Source: Rhytidiadelphus loreus (taxonomy: Eukaryota; Streptophyta; Bryopsida; Hypnales; Hylocomiaceae). From it: a stretch of DNA of 64,000 bases. Numbering within the stretch: the stretch's first letter is position 1; each line of letters opens with the position of its first letter. The stretch spans positions 22,821,001-22,885,000 of the forward strand of contig OX344765.1 in NCBI GenBank assembly GCA_947034895.1, written 5' to 3'. Made by a program: the position numbers and the translations under genes. Shown here in pieces: positions 23,241 through 35,050 of the stretch. A model generated the notes under the pieces. That model was not told where the DNA came from. It saw only the letters and a program-made list of their open reading frames with translations, and searched no databases.

Positions 23241-24839
23241 AATTTTGTTATTGAAATAAGTTTGAAGTCAATTACAATCTTGTCGAATCACTATTTTTAA
23301 TATACTCTTAGTCTACTAGGATTGGAAATACTAACTTGATGAAAATGATGACTTTTGAAGAATACATCAAATATCTACTAAAGGCATAATGTAATTGGTA
23401 TACAAGAATTATCATTAGGATGTAGTTAACAAAATGTCCCAAAACTTGAGGTTCTTTAGTATATGCTTGTACTTTTGCTATCACTAAGGAATTTTCTTGC
23501 TATAATCATCATCATCGTATTAGGATTGATTTTGCATGAGATTGTTGAACACTATTGAACACTATTTTCATTAGTTTGTAACTTTATTAAGTCTCAAAGT
23601 TGCATCATCCAAAAGCAAGTATGTTTATTCTATAAATGGGATATATTTATATTTGGAGTGCATATAATTTTCATATAAGATTTTATGAGTTATTTTTATA
23701 ATGACACTATGTTACCTATAAGATATTTAATATTAATCTTCAAGTCCTTTAAGTCTCAAATTATGCAAAATTACCAATGAAACTAAAATAGTACTCTATA
23801 TTATTTTCTAAAAATTATTCTTGCAAATGACAAACTTGGCACCAAGATTAGTTGTATGAGGTTTCATTTTCTATTATCTCACAAATAGATCAAGCTATTA
23901 GCTTTACATGCATGAGCTTTTTTTTTTTTTTTTTTTTTCCAGGCCCTTTAAGGTTGATATTGTATCCAAAGTTGGTTTCAACACTTGTATGTCTTAATTA
24001 GTTGGTTGTTAAAATTCAAGGTGTACAAAAAATCATCTTCAAATGTTCTAATTTTGGAAAAAATACTAATATTTTTAGAAATTTTAGAGTTAATGAGTAG
24101 CCAAAAATATAATCGCAATAAATTTATCTATGATTTTCAAATTTGATACCAGTTTTTTTTTTACATTGACTAATGTCAATAGGATATTTGATCCAAAACC
24201 ATGGTTGTAGGTGAGACCATAGAGAAAGAACGAGGTTGAACATGACCACGCAAGCAAGAAAAACACCAAGATAGAGTACTCAACAAATTAAGTACTTGTG
24301 CTCCATTGTGACTCATCTTGTCCTTCCCTCATTGTCAACACTTGCATAGATTGTTGTCAAAAGATGTGCAACTTGTAGAGCTTCATTAGTTGTCTATCAT
24401 GAAGTGATACGTGTTCAAGATAAAAATATAACATCAATTGTTTAAGGAAAAAGTTGAAAATAACTCTAGTCATTTCTAAAATCAAAATGAGAGCTAATGT
24501 ATCTTTATTCTTTACATGTCTAGAAAGTACAATAAGAACATCAAGACAAGAAAAAATATATTTTCTCTTGTGTTGTAGATTATTTAATTAGATTTGTACC
24601 TCAAATATACCGTAGGTGATTAGCCACTTAAGCACTTCACTTGCCTAGAATTTATTTATTTTTGTGCCACATATATATTTTTTAGAGGTTCCATTCAATC
24701 ACATCTTGACACGTAACAACATTCTCAAGAAAAATAATTTATTTGACTACCGAAGCTGCTACCCAGTGATCCCTAAAGTGGCTAAATTTCGCTCCAGTTC
24801 TACCAAAAAAATTGTCGTGCTAAACTTGCTTTGAAAAAA
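23241..24839. other. AT-rich stretch, nothing recognised
   Basis: Contains a T run of more than 20 near 23910-23938 followed by a 'ccaggccctttaagg' string. No coding-like frame, inverted termini or tandem array was found. Confidence 0.4.
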
Positions 24840-25640
24840 TTTGCATAAGGGTAGATGCAAGAAACACCGAACGATTTAGGGAGCGTTTTGCCAAAACTGC
24901 GTTTTTTCTGCCCAGTACTACAAGTACTGCTAGTACTGCAAAACGGAGCAATCTCAATCGTTGATCCGAAAAATCAACGGCCAATAGTACTTTTGAGTAC
25001 TTTACAATACTAAAACAATACTACTTAAAAAAAATGACAGTTTGTCACAAAAAGTAGATAAAATTAAGTATAAATTAATAATAATTAGAAAATCATGAAT
25101 AAAAATAAATTAAAAATTGGCCATTTGTAGAGACTTGATAGTGATTACATTTCACCAAAAACTAAAAATTGAAACCATCATAAATATTAGGAGCGCTATG
25201 GGCAAGGGACCCCTATTTGCATGCATGTTGAAGACAAAGAATTGTGTTTTTTTTAATGCCCTTTGGTAGGCACATGCCCTTCTATTGTGGCAATAGCCCA
25301 CAACAATCCTAGACGTACATCATCATTTTTGGATGCTCTACAGTACTAAAAACCCCTAAAACGCAAAGTGTGACAAATTAGGTAAATTACAATTTAATTA
25401 AAGGATTTTTTTTCAAAATTTCTCAAAAGTAAGGAATCTGAGGACTTCCAAGTTAGCCATCTCCAATAAAAATTTCAAGTACATGGACTTCATTTCCCAA
25501 AAGATATGACAAATTGCATTTCCGTCATTCCAATTGTGACGCCAAATAGTACCGGTGTTTCTTGCATTCACCCATAAAAAAGAAATTTTGAGCAAGTTTT
25601 CCCGCTTTTTTAGGAGCCGGTTGCCAAAATTTGTCTTCAT
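24840..25640. repeat. Interspersed repeat (family F), copy 1, uninterrupted
   Basis: Matches 43160-44780 in order: 'gcgttttg', 'gtactttacaatac', 'gacagtttgtcacaaaaagt', 'aaaattgg', 'tttcaccaaaa', 'ccctatttgca', 'ggcacatgcccttctattgtg' and 'actaaaaacccctaaa'. At 25071-25085 it reads 'taaattaataataa' with one TTAA. The other copy is split there by a family P1 element, so this copy is the empty site. The minus-strand open frame 25413-25640 lies in it and is unrecognised. Confidence 0.75.
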
Positions 25641-26536
25641 CCCCCTGTAGTTTCACATTCATCCCCTACCATGCGGAAACAGGATTAGCAGGTTTAGGAC
25701 CATACGGAAATAGGATTAGCGAGTACCTTACCTGGGCCTTTCGATCTTAGCTTTGGCGGCTAGATCGTGGCCGTCAATTTCGCATGATGTCTCCTCTTCG
25801 TGTGCTGTCTTCTCCTTTGCTCCTCAAGTTTTCGCGAGCTGTCTTCTCCTTCACGCCTTGGGGTTTAGCACTCAATTTTGGTCCTTGTTCTGCAATTATT
25901 GCTGCTTCTTGTGTTCTGCAATCATTGTTTTGGCATTGAATGTGTTTTGAACGGTAAATTGATTCTCCTAGTAGGCGGTTTTGCTTTTAATGTTGGAAAC
26001 TTGGAAATCCCCAGTTTGGAACTCCAAAATTGGAGGTGCTTTGGCAGTCTGGCACTCTAGGCGGATCGCTGCTACTTCTTGAATGTTGTGATTTGTGACA
26101 ATTGCGAGACGTTGTCGTTTTGGATTTCTTGCTCATTCACGCCAATTTGGAAATGGAGAGTTGGAGACTCTTGCAGTCCCGCTCTTGATTACAAATTAAA
26201 ATTTCAAGGTTTTGGGCTTTGGGCGGCTGGCATTGTGGCGCGGCGTCGTGCTGGAGTGCCCGATTTTTCATTTCTTGCATTCTTAAGTTTTGGGCCATTG
26301 GGGGTGAGTGGCTGAGTGTCATTGAGTGGAATCACTGCCTCACTAGGGGGCATTTTAGGGGGCTGCTGCGGTGTTCAAGGTCATTTGCTTTGCTTCCTGC
26401 ACTCGCTTCCATGAATCACTTTTGTGGTTCTCTCTTCGCGCGCTGCTTCAATTTGGTTTTATACTTGTTTTTATTTTGCTACTTCAGGTTCTATCTTCTC
26501 TTCTTGTCTTTTGTTGTGTAGGGCTCGGGTGCTGCA
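25641..26536 (+). other. 5' flank or leader of the hAT transposase relic
   Basis: GC content rises and T-rich, C/T-patterned sequence leads to the ATG at 26537. An imperfect direct repeat ('cggaaacaggattagc' / 'cggaaataggattagc') lies at about 25673 and 25705. Open frames here are overlapping and unrecognised. The left end of the hAT element probably lies in or just before this segment, but I could not identify its inverted repeat. Confidence 0.4.
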
Positions 26537-29500
26537 ATGGCGCCGAAGTTGAAGCTGCCCAAGAACTTCCGCGTCCGCACATTTGGTACTTCTCGTAACT
26601 CACATGATTTAGAAAAGTACCTTCCTGTTGGCGCAGCGAAGGCTCCAGTGAGCATGTTGTTGGATGATGTCGTGACGCGGGTGTTGGAGACGCGCCTTGA
26701 TGATTCCCTTTCTGTGATGCCCTGTTTTCCTTCACTATCTGAAGCTACAGTGATGTCTGAGGAGCGGTCGGACCTTGAATTTGCCAGTCCGGAGAAGCCA
26801 AAACGGAAGAGAAGAAAAGTGGCCCCAAGCACCGTCACGCGTTGTTGGCAGGAGGTGTGGGCTTGCAAATTCACGTGGGTTGAAGCAGAATTCGACGCAA
26901 CAGGCAATCTCATGAGGGTGATATGCAAGACCTGCAGCGTTGTGAGTGGTCGACGTAAGGTGATGGTTCCAAAAGCTAATAACCTTGAGAAACATGAAGG
27001 CAAGAGGACTTGCAAGCTTGATGGAGATCCTTTCTCAAATTTGAAGAAGGGAGACACATTTGTGAAATGTGACTGCAAGCACTTGCAATTTACTAAACTG
27101 TGGGCGGGGCGACGTCTTGGAGGCAGTGTGGCAGACCAGTTGTTAGCTGGCTTCAATGGCGAAGTGCATAGAAAGGAAGTTCAATTTTCTTCTCTCTTTC
27201 AAGTTTTGAATTCTGGCCGCCCTATGTGTGACTACGAGCGTGAGCATTATTTGCTGAGGCATTTGAAGGTAAAGAATGTGCCTAAAAAGCACTGGTCTGA
27301 GATGTCTGGATGGGAGATGGCGGAGCACCTTCATTCTTGTATTTTGGCTGCTTTCACTAGAAGAAAATGAGGGGTTTTGCAACTACAGTATGCAACTCAT
27401 TTTGTAGTTGCATAGGACGTTTGCAACTAGGTGACAATGTAGAGTCCGTAGTTGCAGTGGACAAGTCGCATTAGTTGCAGTCTAGTTGTAAGGTTTTTTG
27501 TCATCCGACACCATACAAAGAACTTCATCCTTGTGTGCAACTTGTTTGCAACTTGTTTGCAACTTGTTTGCAACTTGTAGATTTGTAAATTTTAAAATAT
27601 AAATCTCAATGATTTGTAGATTTCAAATTTTCAGATCTACCTCCTTTCTAGATTTTTGAATTTCAGAACTACCTTTTTCTTAGATTTTTGAATTTCAAAT
27701 CTACCTTTTTCTAGATTTCAAATTTTCAAATCTACCCTCTTCCTAGATTTCAAAATTTCAGATCTACCTTCTTCCTAGATTTCAAAATTCAATTTCCTAG
27801 ATTATAAAATTTCTTGAATTTTAATTATTTTTTAAATTCTTATATACAAAATCTACAAATTGTAGAAACCCACAAATTATAGAAATCTTAGAATTCTATC
27901 AAAAGAATTCATTACATTAAGACTATAACAACTTACAAGTCTTATATGTTCAATCTAATGGTACTCTTTACAATTGATATGGGTCAATTGATATAACACG
28001 AATGGGAATGAACTTTGAAAGCAACTAGGAAACAACTAGAGTGCAACTAAGAAACAACTAGCGTACAACTAGGAAACAACTATGGTCATTTTACAGTTGC
28101 ATAATAGTTGCATAGGACACTAGTTGTTTCCTAGTCTTTTTTTGCAACTACAAAATGACTACTTTGCAACTAAAACAATGAATGAATGTTGTAAAACAAT
28201 GACACAAAACAACTACATTAGATTTGGTGTAAATAGAGAGGAAACTAGTTGCATGACAGTTGCATAGGGCACTAGTTGCATAGTAGTTGGTTGTGCCGAA
28301 CGTGTTTTTCTTCTAGTGTTTGAAAGTTGTAGTTCAAAATGCACGCTTTGTCTCCATCAGCGTGGACGAGGTGACTACAGTGGACAACACCTCCTAGATT
28401 GGAGTGCATGTGTATGCAGTTGATGGATGGGAGAGGGTCCCTCATCTTCTTCATCTTTCATGCGTGTTTGACTGTGGCACTGCCAATCATCTTACTAATG
28501 TTATAATGCAAGCTTTGGTTGCAAAGGGTGGCCTCTCTCGCGAGGACATTGTAGAGAAGTTGGTGTCATTCAGGGCAGATGGTGGGAGCACCTTCCAGGG
28601 TCCAAAAATTGGCGTTTCTACGCAAATCCGTGAAAAGTGAACACCATATTGTCTCGGGGCCAGTTGTGCCTCACATCGCATCAACCTTGTGGTTGAGACG
28701 TTGTCCAACTACCCTATAGTGTCCCGCTTGGAGGCTCTTTGCCAATCATTGTATTCTTACTTCTGATGTTCTCACAAGAGACACACTGAGCTTCAAAAGC
28801 TTGTAGATCTGATGGAAACTAAGGGACGGAAGATGGTCCAAAACGTGGAAACGAGGTGGATTTCCAGGCGTAGTCCTGCCCAACGTTTAATGGCGGAATA
28901 CAAGACACTTCTTGTAAAGATGGGCGTTGATATGGCCGTTGTTGGTCAAAAAGGCCACTCTATTGCAGCTACAAACTTCGATTACCTTTCTGATATCGAG
29001 GTTCTTCTTTCTCTGGCCTGTTTCATTCTGCTCTTGAACATTGTTCACTTCCTCATCAAGTTGTCACAATCCAGAGATATTTTTATCTGTGACTTTCTCC
29101 AATCCATCAAGATTTGCCAAGCCAATTTGGCAAAGATGTTTGTGGATGAGAGCTCAACTTATTTGACGCCTAAGTTCAAACCGTACCAAGAACTCATTTC
29201 ACTCACTTGTAATGAGATACCAATGGAGTGGAGGCAAATGGAGGGACAACAGGTTTCATACTTGGTCTTGAACTTCGGAATCACTAAAGTCTTTGCCCGC
29301 TGCCATTGCTAAGAAATAGGGGGACACCTGTTTGTGACTGATTTTGAGCGCACACAAGCCAACATTCAGCGGCAGTTTGCAAGTCAACGCACTCACTTAC
29401 ATTTTTTTCCTTTTTTTGTCTTTTGTTTGCTTTCCATCTTCTTGCATCTGATTTCTGTTTTACATGTCTTTGCTTTCCTTTTTGTGCTTCTAATTTTGAT

Positions 29501-30352
29501 TAAAATGTGTTTTTTTTTTTTTTTTTTGGTTCTAAATTTTTTTCCTTAAAGCTGGTTTCGCAAGCTCCAATAGTAGTACAATGCAGGATAGGCTTCGGTA
29601 TAGGACAGGGTTCAATTTCTAGTCTTGGTCCATATTTTTGCTTTGTTGTTGTTGTGGTTTGCCTATGGTCTTCCTTTGCTTTTTTTGTGGTTTAGGATGG
29701 TCTTGTTGTTGTGCTTTGGTTGTGAACCGTAATTGGCTTCACTAACCTTAGTGCAATGTGCGGTCTGGCAAAAATGGCCCAGTCATTGTCTGATGAACTA
29801 GACCGGCGCTTCCCGCAGCAGGATTTGCTGGACGCTTTCGGTATAGTGTATCCGCAATATTGGAAGCAACCGGGGGCTGAAGAGAGTTTCTCTCACCATT
29901 TGAATGTGCTCAAGCGGTTTTATTCTCACTCCAAATTCGTGAATGCAGTATTGCCATTGCATGAGGGGGAAACATCTTACACCGCCTCTGAGATGCTCTC
30001 TAGCTCGAATCTTGACAATCAACAAGGCTTGTTTAAATTAACTATGAAGGCTAACTGTGATGGTGCTTGTGCAAGTGCTGGTCGTGCCAATCCGGTAATT
30101 GAGCTATGGCATACCCTTTTTGGATCACGGCACTTGAAAAAACTGATTTTAGAGTACTTTAAGGTCACTGAAATTGGCATGTGCTTGGTCCTAGGGTCCG
30201 TGGAGGATGAACATTGTTTTTCAACGTTAAAGTTTTTGAAGTCTTGCCAGCTCAATAGGCTGGGCAAGCACCTGCCTTTGGTGGTGCGAATGTATGGGCA
30301 GAAGTACTATTCATTGGAAAACTTTCCCTACAAGGCTGCCATTGAGTCTTAG
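26537..30352 (+). pseudogene. hAT-superfamily transposase gene, dead and split by a CACTA element
   Basis: The N-terminal part (26537-27354) has a basic nuclear-localisation-like KPKRKRRK (residues 87-94) and a BED-type zinc-finger pattern: C130, C133, H153, C159. After the insertion at 27355-28318 the frame continues at 28322 with FVSISVDEV and the DNA-transposase core to 28637. A further core segment (METKGRKMVQNVETRW) begins at 28812. The last part (29756-30352) carries the C-terminal dimerisation motif (VEDEHCFSTLKFLKSC). In-frame stops lie at 28395-28397 (TAG where Trp fits), 28638-28640 and 28764-28766, with another stop at 29310-29312. A T-rich stretch (29390-29750) is probably an intron. 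Hence no functional product. Element ends were not found. Confidence 0.85.
27355..28318. mobile_element. CACTA-type non-autonomous element in the hAT gene (CA2), 964 bp
   Basis: The left end is CACTAGAAGAAAATGAGGGG and the right end is GTGTTTTTCTTCTAGTG, giving a 13-bp inverted repeat CACTAGAAGAAAA. Flanking TTT at 27352-27354 and 28319-28321 is an exact 3-bp target duplication. Taking out the element plus one TTT rejoins the transposase frame without a shift. Subterminal repeats of 'gcaacttgttt' (left) and 'gaaacaacta' (right) match CA1. The interior is AT-rich and non-coding, so mobilisation would need a transposase from elsewhere. Confidence 0.93.
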
Positions 30353-31863
30353 AAAAACGCTATGAAAATTGGTCGCCATGGAGATGTCTGATCTTTCCTG
30401 CTTTCCAGTATCCTCCCCTTCAAATACCTTAGTTTTCATCAGATTTCGCTGGCTTTGGACTCAAAGTTGTTCTTTCTTTGAAGTGGACGTTTTTGGAGGC
30501 TGGCTACAGGCGGGAGGGCGCTCACAAGCATCTTCTTGTACAAGCAAGAGCGCATGAGTGTGGATTTCTTTAATGTTTTCTGTGTGTTTGTTGTGTGTGT
30601 GTTTTGTATGTGTTTGTGTGTGCAAGCCACTAATACTGCAATTATGGGCAGTCTTGCATTATGCAAGTGGGGTTCAAATCTCCAATTAGTGACTATGAAA
30701 TCTTTTGTGTATGTGTGGCTTTTGATGTTTGAGTCCATGTTTGAGTTTATGTTTGAGTTTATGTTTGAGTCTATGTTTGAGTGTATGCTACAGTCCATGT
30801 TTGAGTGTATGTTGAGTGTGTGTTTTAAGTTTTGTATGTTTGAGTTTATGTGAAGTTTCTTGCTTCACTGCATGCTTGTTATGGCATTTGGGTTCCAATT
30901 TTACTTCCTCATAAATCACAGTTTCTATTTAAACTTCTGTATACAATAGGAAAAAATAGCATTCTTTCAACAAAATCTGCCCCCGTTTAACAATTTCAGA
31001 AGATTAAATTCAGAGAAATTAGCAAACTCTTTTTTAAGACATGTACAAAATTTTGGTCCTTGTCGCAAGTTGCCTTCTACCACAAGTCAAAAAAATAGAC
31101 AAAACACTACCATTTTCAAAGCAATTTATTCCATGGTTTTTATCACTCCCACATATGTTTGCGGTAATACCCCCGCTCAGGCACAGTAATAGCTTTCTAG
31201 CGAAATACCCTAAAAGCATTCTGGGAACGCTGCTGCTACCGGTAGTAAAGTACGGAGTACAATATTCATCACTGACAGTGAATATCAGAGTAATAACATG
31301 CAGGAGATTGTTCCACTGTAGCTCGGTACCACGGTCGTAGGTGCGACCACGCTGATAGGCTCATCCCCCTGGCGAGAGTTGAGTGCACAGCGGGCTTCGT
31401 CCCCCGCGCTCTGCCTTCGGCTTCCCTTGTAGCCACCACTTGCGTGGATCGCTTCATCCTCGTCGTTGTCGTCAGATCTGCAACTCGGGTAGCATCCTGC
31501 TGTCTGTCAAAGACAGCTCGCAATTCATTTCCCCTCAAATTATAGTTACACTGGTTCCCTCTCTTTGCTTTCTTGCCAGATAGAATCCCCATCGAGCTTC
31601 CCCCCCAACCCTACTTTTTTGGTTGCACGCGCAACGGAATATGATCCCGAGTGGCGTGCTTTTGTGTTTGAATCCTGACTTGGGTTGGTTTCCAATAGGT
31701 GGATTGCGTGAGGATCCGAGAGATTAGGCTTTGAAACCCTAAGTTGGAAAATTCAGGGGAGTGTCGAGAGGTTAGAGATGAAGATTCGGAAGTAACGAAG
31801 CGAGGCGAGGGGGAAGGAATTCGAGTTTTTGTGACGAGGATTGTGTTGGCAGGCCAATTGGCA
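30353..31863 (+). promoter_or_regulatory. Spacer and 5' flank of the PAT10-like gene
   Basis: Holds the 12-bp repeat at 30725-30850, then mixed-composition sequence with GC-rich stretches from about 31320 up to the start codon at 31864. The last 120 bases are open in the PAT10 frame but contain no ATG, only a TTG at 31744, so I treat them as 5' UTR. Open frames on the minus strand at 31269-32113 overlap the gene and are shadows. Confidence 0.5.
30725..30850 (+). repeat. 12-bp tandem repeat
   Basis: Repeats of 'tttgagtytatg' with substitutions and one gap, about eight to nine copies, lying 0.4 kb after the end of the hAT gene. The unit is divisible by three, so it stays open and inflates the open frame at 30536-30853, which I do not consider a gene. 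Confidence 0.8.
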
Positions 31864-32973
31864 ATGCCGAGCGCGTGGCAATTCGGATGGGGGGTGCGGG
31901 TGATGTGGGTGTTGGTGCACGCGGTGGGCGTGGGCGGGTTGTTGTTTTTGGACTCGGATTTGTACAGGCACACGATGGCGTATTCATGGTGGGCATGGGG
32001 TTACTACCTTTTGTTGGTTGTGGTAGTGATTCAGTACTGCTGCACTGCAGGATCCAACCCCGGGTACTTGGAAGAAGTTTTGCGGAAAGACCCTGGGTAT
32101 GAAGCGCGGGCAAAGTCTGCTTTGGATGGGGCTAGTAATACTAGAAGTGCGTGGGCGTCGTCGCAATCTTCGTTGGTAGCAGCTGAAGCAGGTCGGAGCT
32201 CGTCATACTATGGTTCGTTTCCCGAAGTCGCCGGACATTCCGCACTCTGCTCGCAGTCGTCGTCACGGTTTGCAACAAATGGGAAAGCCGGGGGAGGATA
32301 TTCCGAGGCGAGCCCTTTGTTGCTAAACTCGGCGAATGTGAAGCGCGAGGGGGGCGATGGTCGTCACCTGGTGCGCGCTACCAACAGCTCCTCGTTGTCG
32401 AGTGGCGGAAACGTTGGTGGGAGATGCCTGTACTGCCACTGCTGGCAGCCATTGCGCACCAAGCACTGTCACGACTGCGACAAGTGCGTGCTGCGGTTCG
32501 ACCACCACTGCGTGTGGCTGGGGACGTGTGTGGGGCAGAGCAACCACCGTAAATTCTGGTGGTACATCTGTTACGAGACCGCGCTCGTTATGTGGACGAT
32601 TGTTTGGTATATCACCGCCTTTGGGAGAAGTATCGGCACTTCGTCGTTGCCGGAGGAGTCTGTGGTGTTGCTGGTGATTCTGGCGCTCATTACCACCGAG
32701 TGCTTCCTCATAACCCTATTTCTCTTCCATTCCTTCTTGGCCGTGACCAACCAAACCACGTATGAATTGACGCGGCGACGGCGGATCATCTATCTCAGGT
32801 CGCTCCCGGACAAGGTGCACCCGTTTAGCCAAGGCTTTGATGCGAATTTGCATTCGTTCTGCTGTACGCCGAGCTCGGCTTACCCAATCTACGTCTTGCC
32901 CAGTGCTGAAGAACTAGAGCATATGGCCCGACCCACCTCCTGCCTCAACTGTAAGTACTTCAGCTATTGTTGA
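31864..32973 (+). CDS. PAT10: DHHC protein S-acyltransferase, PAT10-like
   Basis: Transfers palmitate from acyl-CoA to cysteines of membrane proteins; Arabidopsis PAT10 acts at the Golgi and tonoplast. The protein is 369 residues from the first in-frame ATG. Two hydrophobic segments (about 11-29 and 41-60) come first. A Ser-rich cytosolic loop leads to the cysteine-rich domain from C188, with the catalytic DHHC at 213-216. Two more membrane segments (about 239-257 and 264-290) precede TTYE at 298-301 and an RRRR basic stretch. The tail has a PFSQG-type motif and ends in a Cys-containing [11 protein letters not shown]. Single open exon with no damage. A GTAAGT at 32951 lies inside the last codons and could splice to downstream exons, giving a longer tail. 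Family assignment is firm; orthology to PAT10 is likely. Confidence 0.9.
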   Translation: MPSAWQFGWGVRVMWVLVHAVGVGGLLFLDSDLYRHTMAYSWWAWGYYLLLVVVVIQYCCTAGSNPGYLEEVLRKDPGYEARAKSALDGASNTRSAWASSQSSLVAAEAGRSSSYYGSFPEVAGHSALCSQSSSRFATNGKAGGGYSEASPLLLNSANVKREGGDGRHLVRATNSSSLSSGGNVGGRCLYCHCWQPLRTKHCHDCDKCVLRFDHHCVWLGTCVGQSNHRKFWWYICYETALVMWTIVWYITAFGRSIGTSSLPEESVVLLVILALITTECFLITLFLFHSFLAVTNQTTYELTRRRRIIYLRSLPDKVHPFSQGFDANLHSFCCTPSSAYPIYVLPSAEELEHMARPTSCLNCKYFSYC

Positions 32974-35050
32974 CTTGGTGGTGGATCACGATTAGGGTTA
33001 CAACCTGGTGGGATTTGTAGTAGCGCACAAGCTAAAGGGACCCACTTCTGTAGGTGAAAATCAATTTGCTTGCCTTTGGTAGAGAGAGAGAGAGAGAGTA
33101 ATTAGGTTATTTGGAATTGTCATGTAATATCAACTAAACAGGTGTAGGGTCTTCTAAGATAAGACCTATGCTTTTTATTATTTTGTTCTTCTGTATCGGG
33201 TGCCCACACCGGACTGATGATGATATTTTACTAATAAGTCAAGTGATTACAGTCCAAGGGGATATTTAGTCCATTCGGTTCCAGAAATCGCAAAAGTGAT
33301 TTTCTTGGATTTTTTGCAGATTGTGGATGATGGATAGGGTGTAGTGCGGACCTCTTGTTTGGACTTGACTGGTAAGATTGCAGTGATATACTTTGCTTCC
33401 TTGGCTAGAATACGAGGGTGAAATGAGTTGCCTGTGACTTTGCGTTGTCGTCGAGGATGAAGAGCGATTCAATTTGGCAGTAGCTCCATTTGTAATTTAA
33501 GTAATCCTGAAGTGTCAAAAGCTAAAGCAGAATGTCCACTTTGGAAGTTATTGGTTGATTATAGTAACTTCCAAATCATTGATTTTTTATGGTTCCAAAA
33601 TGTAGGCTACGATTTCCTCTTTCTATTGGTACTCCTTTTTACCTTCCTTCAAGCTTCTTAAATGATTTTAATTCAAATCCTATAGACATGGAAGTAGCCT
33701 CTCTCGGCTAAGTATTTGGGCATTGAGGGTTTAAGGTGACGGTCCTTTTTGTTCCTCCTCTGTCAACTGGTGGCCCATATCTCTCACCCTGCCCACCTAG
33801 TCAATTCTCATTGTGGGTGCGTCTGAACTACATGCCTATTTCTAGTGGGATGTAATTCCGGTTCTGAAGATGGCCTCTTTAGCCCACGTCTATTTCCTTT
33901 GATTCAATTTTAACCTGGTTCAAGATTGGACTCGACATACGTCCTACAGTCTTGTTTCATTTTATTTCCAGGCAGTGGCGCAAACTGTAATGCTGAACTG
34001 CGGCTGCACTTACTGGAAGGAGACACTTTCAGCCTCTACTACTCTTCCATCCCGCTCTCGTTTCTACGAATGCCCAGGAGATCGACAGGTGATTCCTTTA
34101 TTGGAGATTAGAGCATTTTCTTTTACGTCTCTCTGTGGCGATTAAATGGTCTCAATGGTTTCATAAACCAGGAACTCGAGGTTCACAAGGACCTTCTTCT
34201 GGTAGACCCAAAGTTTGTAAATGGTGATAGTGAATTCAGGAGACATGAGCACAGGGTTTTAGATCTCCCCCGCGTGTTCTGCACACTGTCTATTTACTGG
34301 CTGTGAGTTGACACTGCATTGTTTCAAGTGTTGGTTTCATTTTGCATCCATCGATTGCCTATTGTTCACAGGCTCGAGTGCAATGGTTGCAGTGTGGGTT
34401 CCACAGATAAAAAAGAATTCTAGGCTTCAGTTCCGAATGTTCGCTGAGTTGTATGAAAACTCACTCGCATTGAAACACTTATGCTTCTTGAGTTGGATGC
34501 TGTGATGAGAGCACTTGATATCTCGATTTCTCCTTGATTCAGGTGCTGCCCGAGTTCGTTCAAAGCTGATGGGAGCTTCGTCAGAGCACCAGTCCAGGTT
34601 TTCCGCCAACCAGTCTCCCACAGTGGGACCGGCTTTGTTTTTTCTTGCTAGGTAAAAATTTGCCAGCGTCTGCTCTTACTTTACTTTACTTTACCTTTGG
34701 CGGAATCCGTCCAGCCTGCCTGAAGTGGGAAACGTGTATGACCTGGCGTCCTGGACGGTGTGTACCATCTCTTCTACAAAACCTGGCTGGTGTGACCCAC
34801 CCGGCCTTTTTCTCTACAGTTGTACTGTGCTCTCCTTTCTTCTGTACACTGTTCGACAAGGACACACATCCCTGGAAATATCTGTACTGTACCTCAGAGT
34901 GCTCTCCTTCTTGGTGCTGTACACGCACTTCCGTGCAGGGGTGTGAACTGGAACACCACAGTGATTTGTCCTAATCGTGTGACACTTAATCTACCGAACT
35001 CACACTATTTTGAATTAGGGTATGTTTGCACTTGGGTGTTAGCAATGTGA
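32974..35050 (+). other. 3' flank of the PAT10-like gene with possible alternative exons
   Basis: Includes a short GA microsatellite (about 33082-33099). Segments 33972-34088 and 34543-34655 have AG before them, and the first has GT after it. Spliced from 32950 they remain open in phase and end in a stop at 34653-34655. They could be 3' exons or UTR. No separate gene is recognisable. Confidence 0.4.

Noticed and set aside
31744..31863. N-terminal extension of the PAT10-like protein
   Set aside because: The frame is open, but its first codon is TTG and no ATG occurs before 31864.
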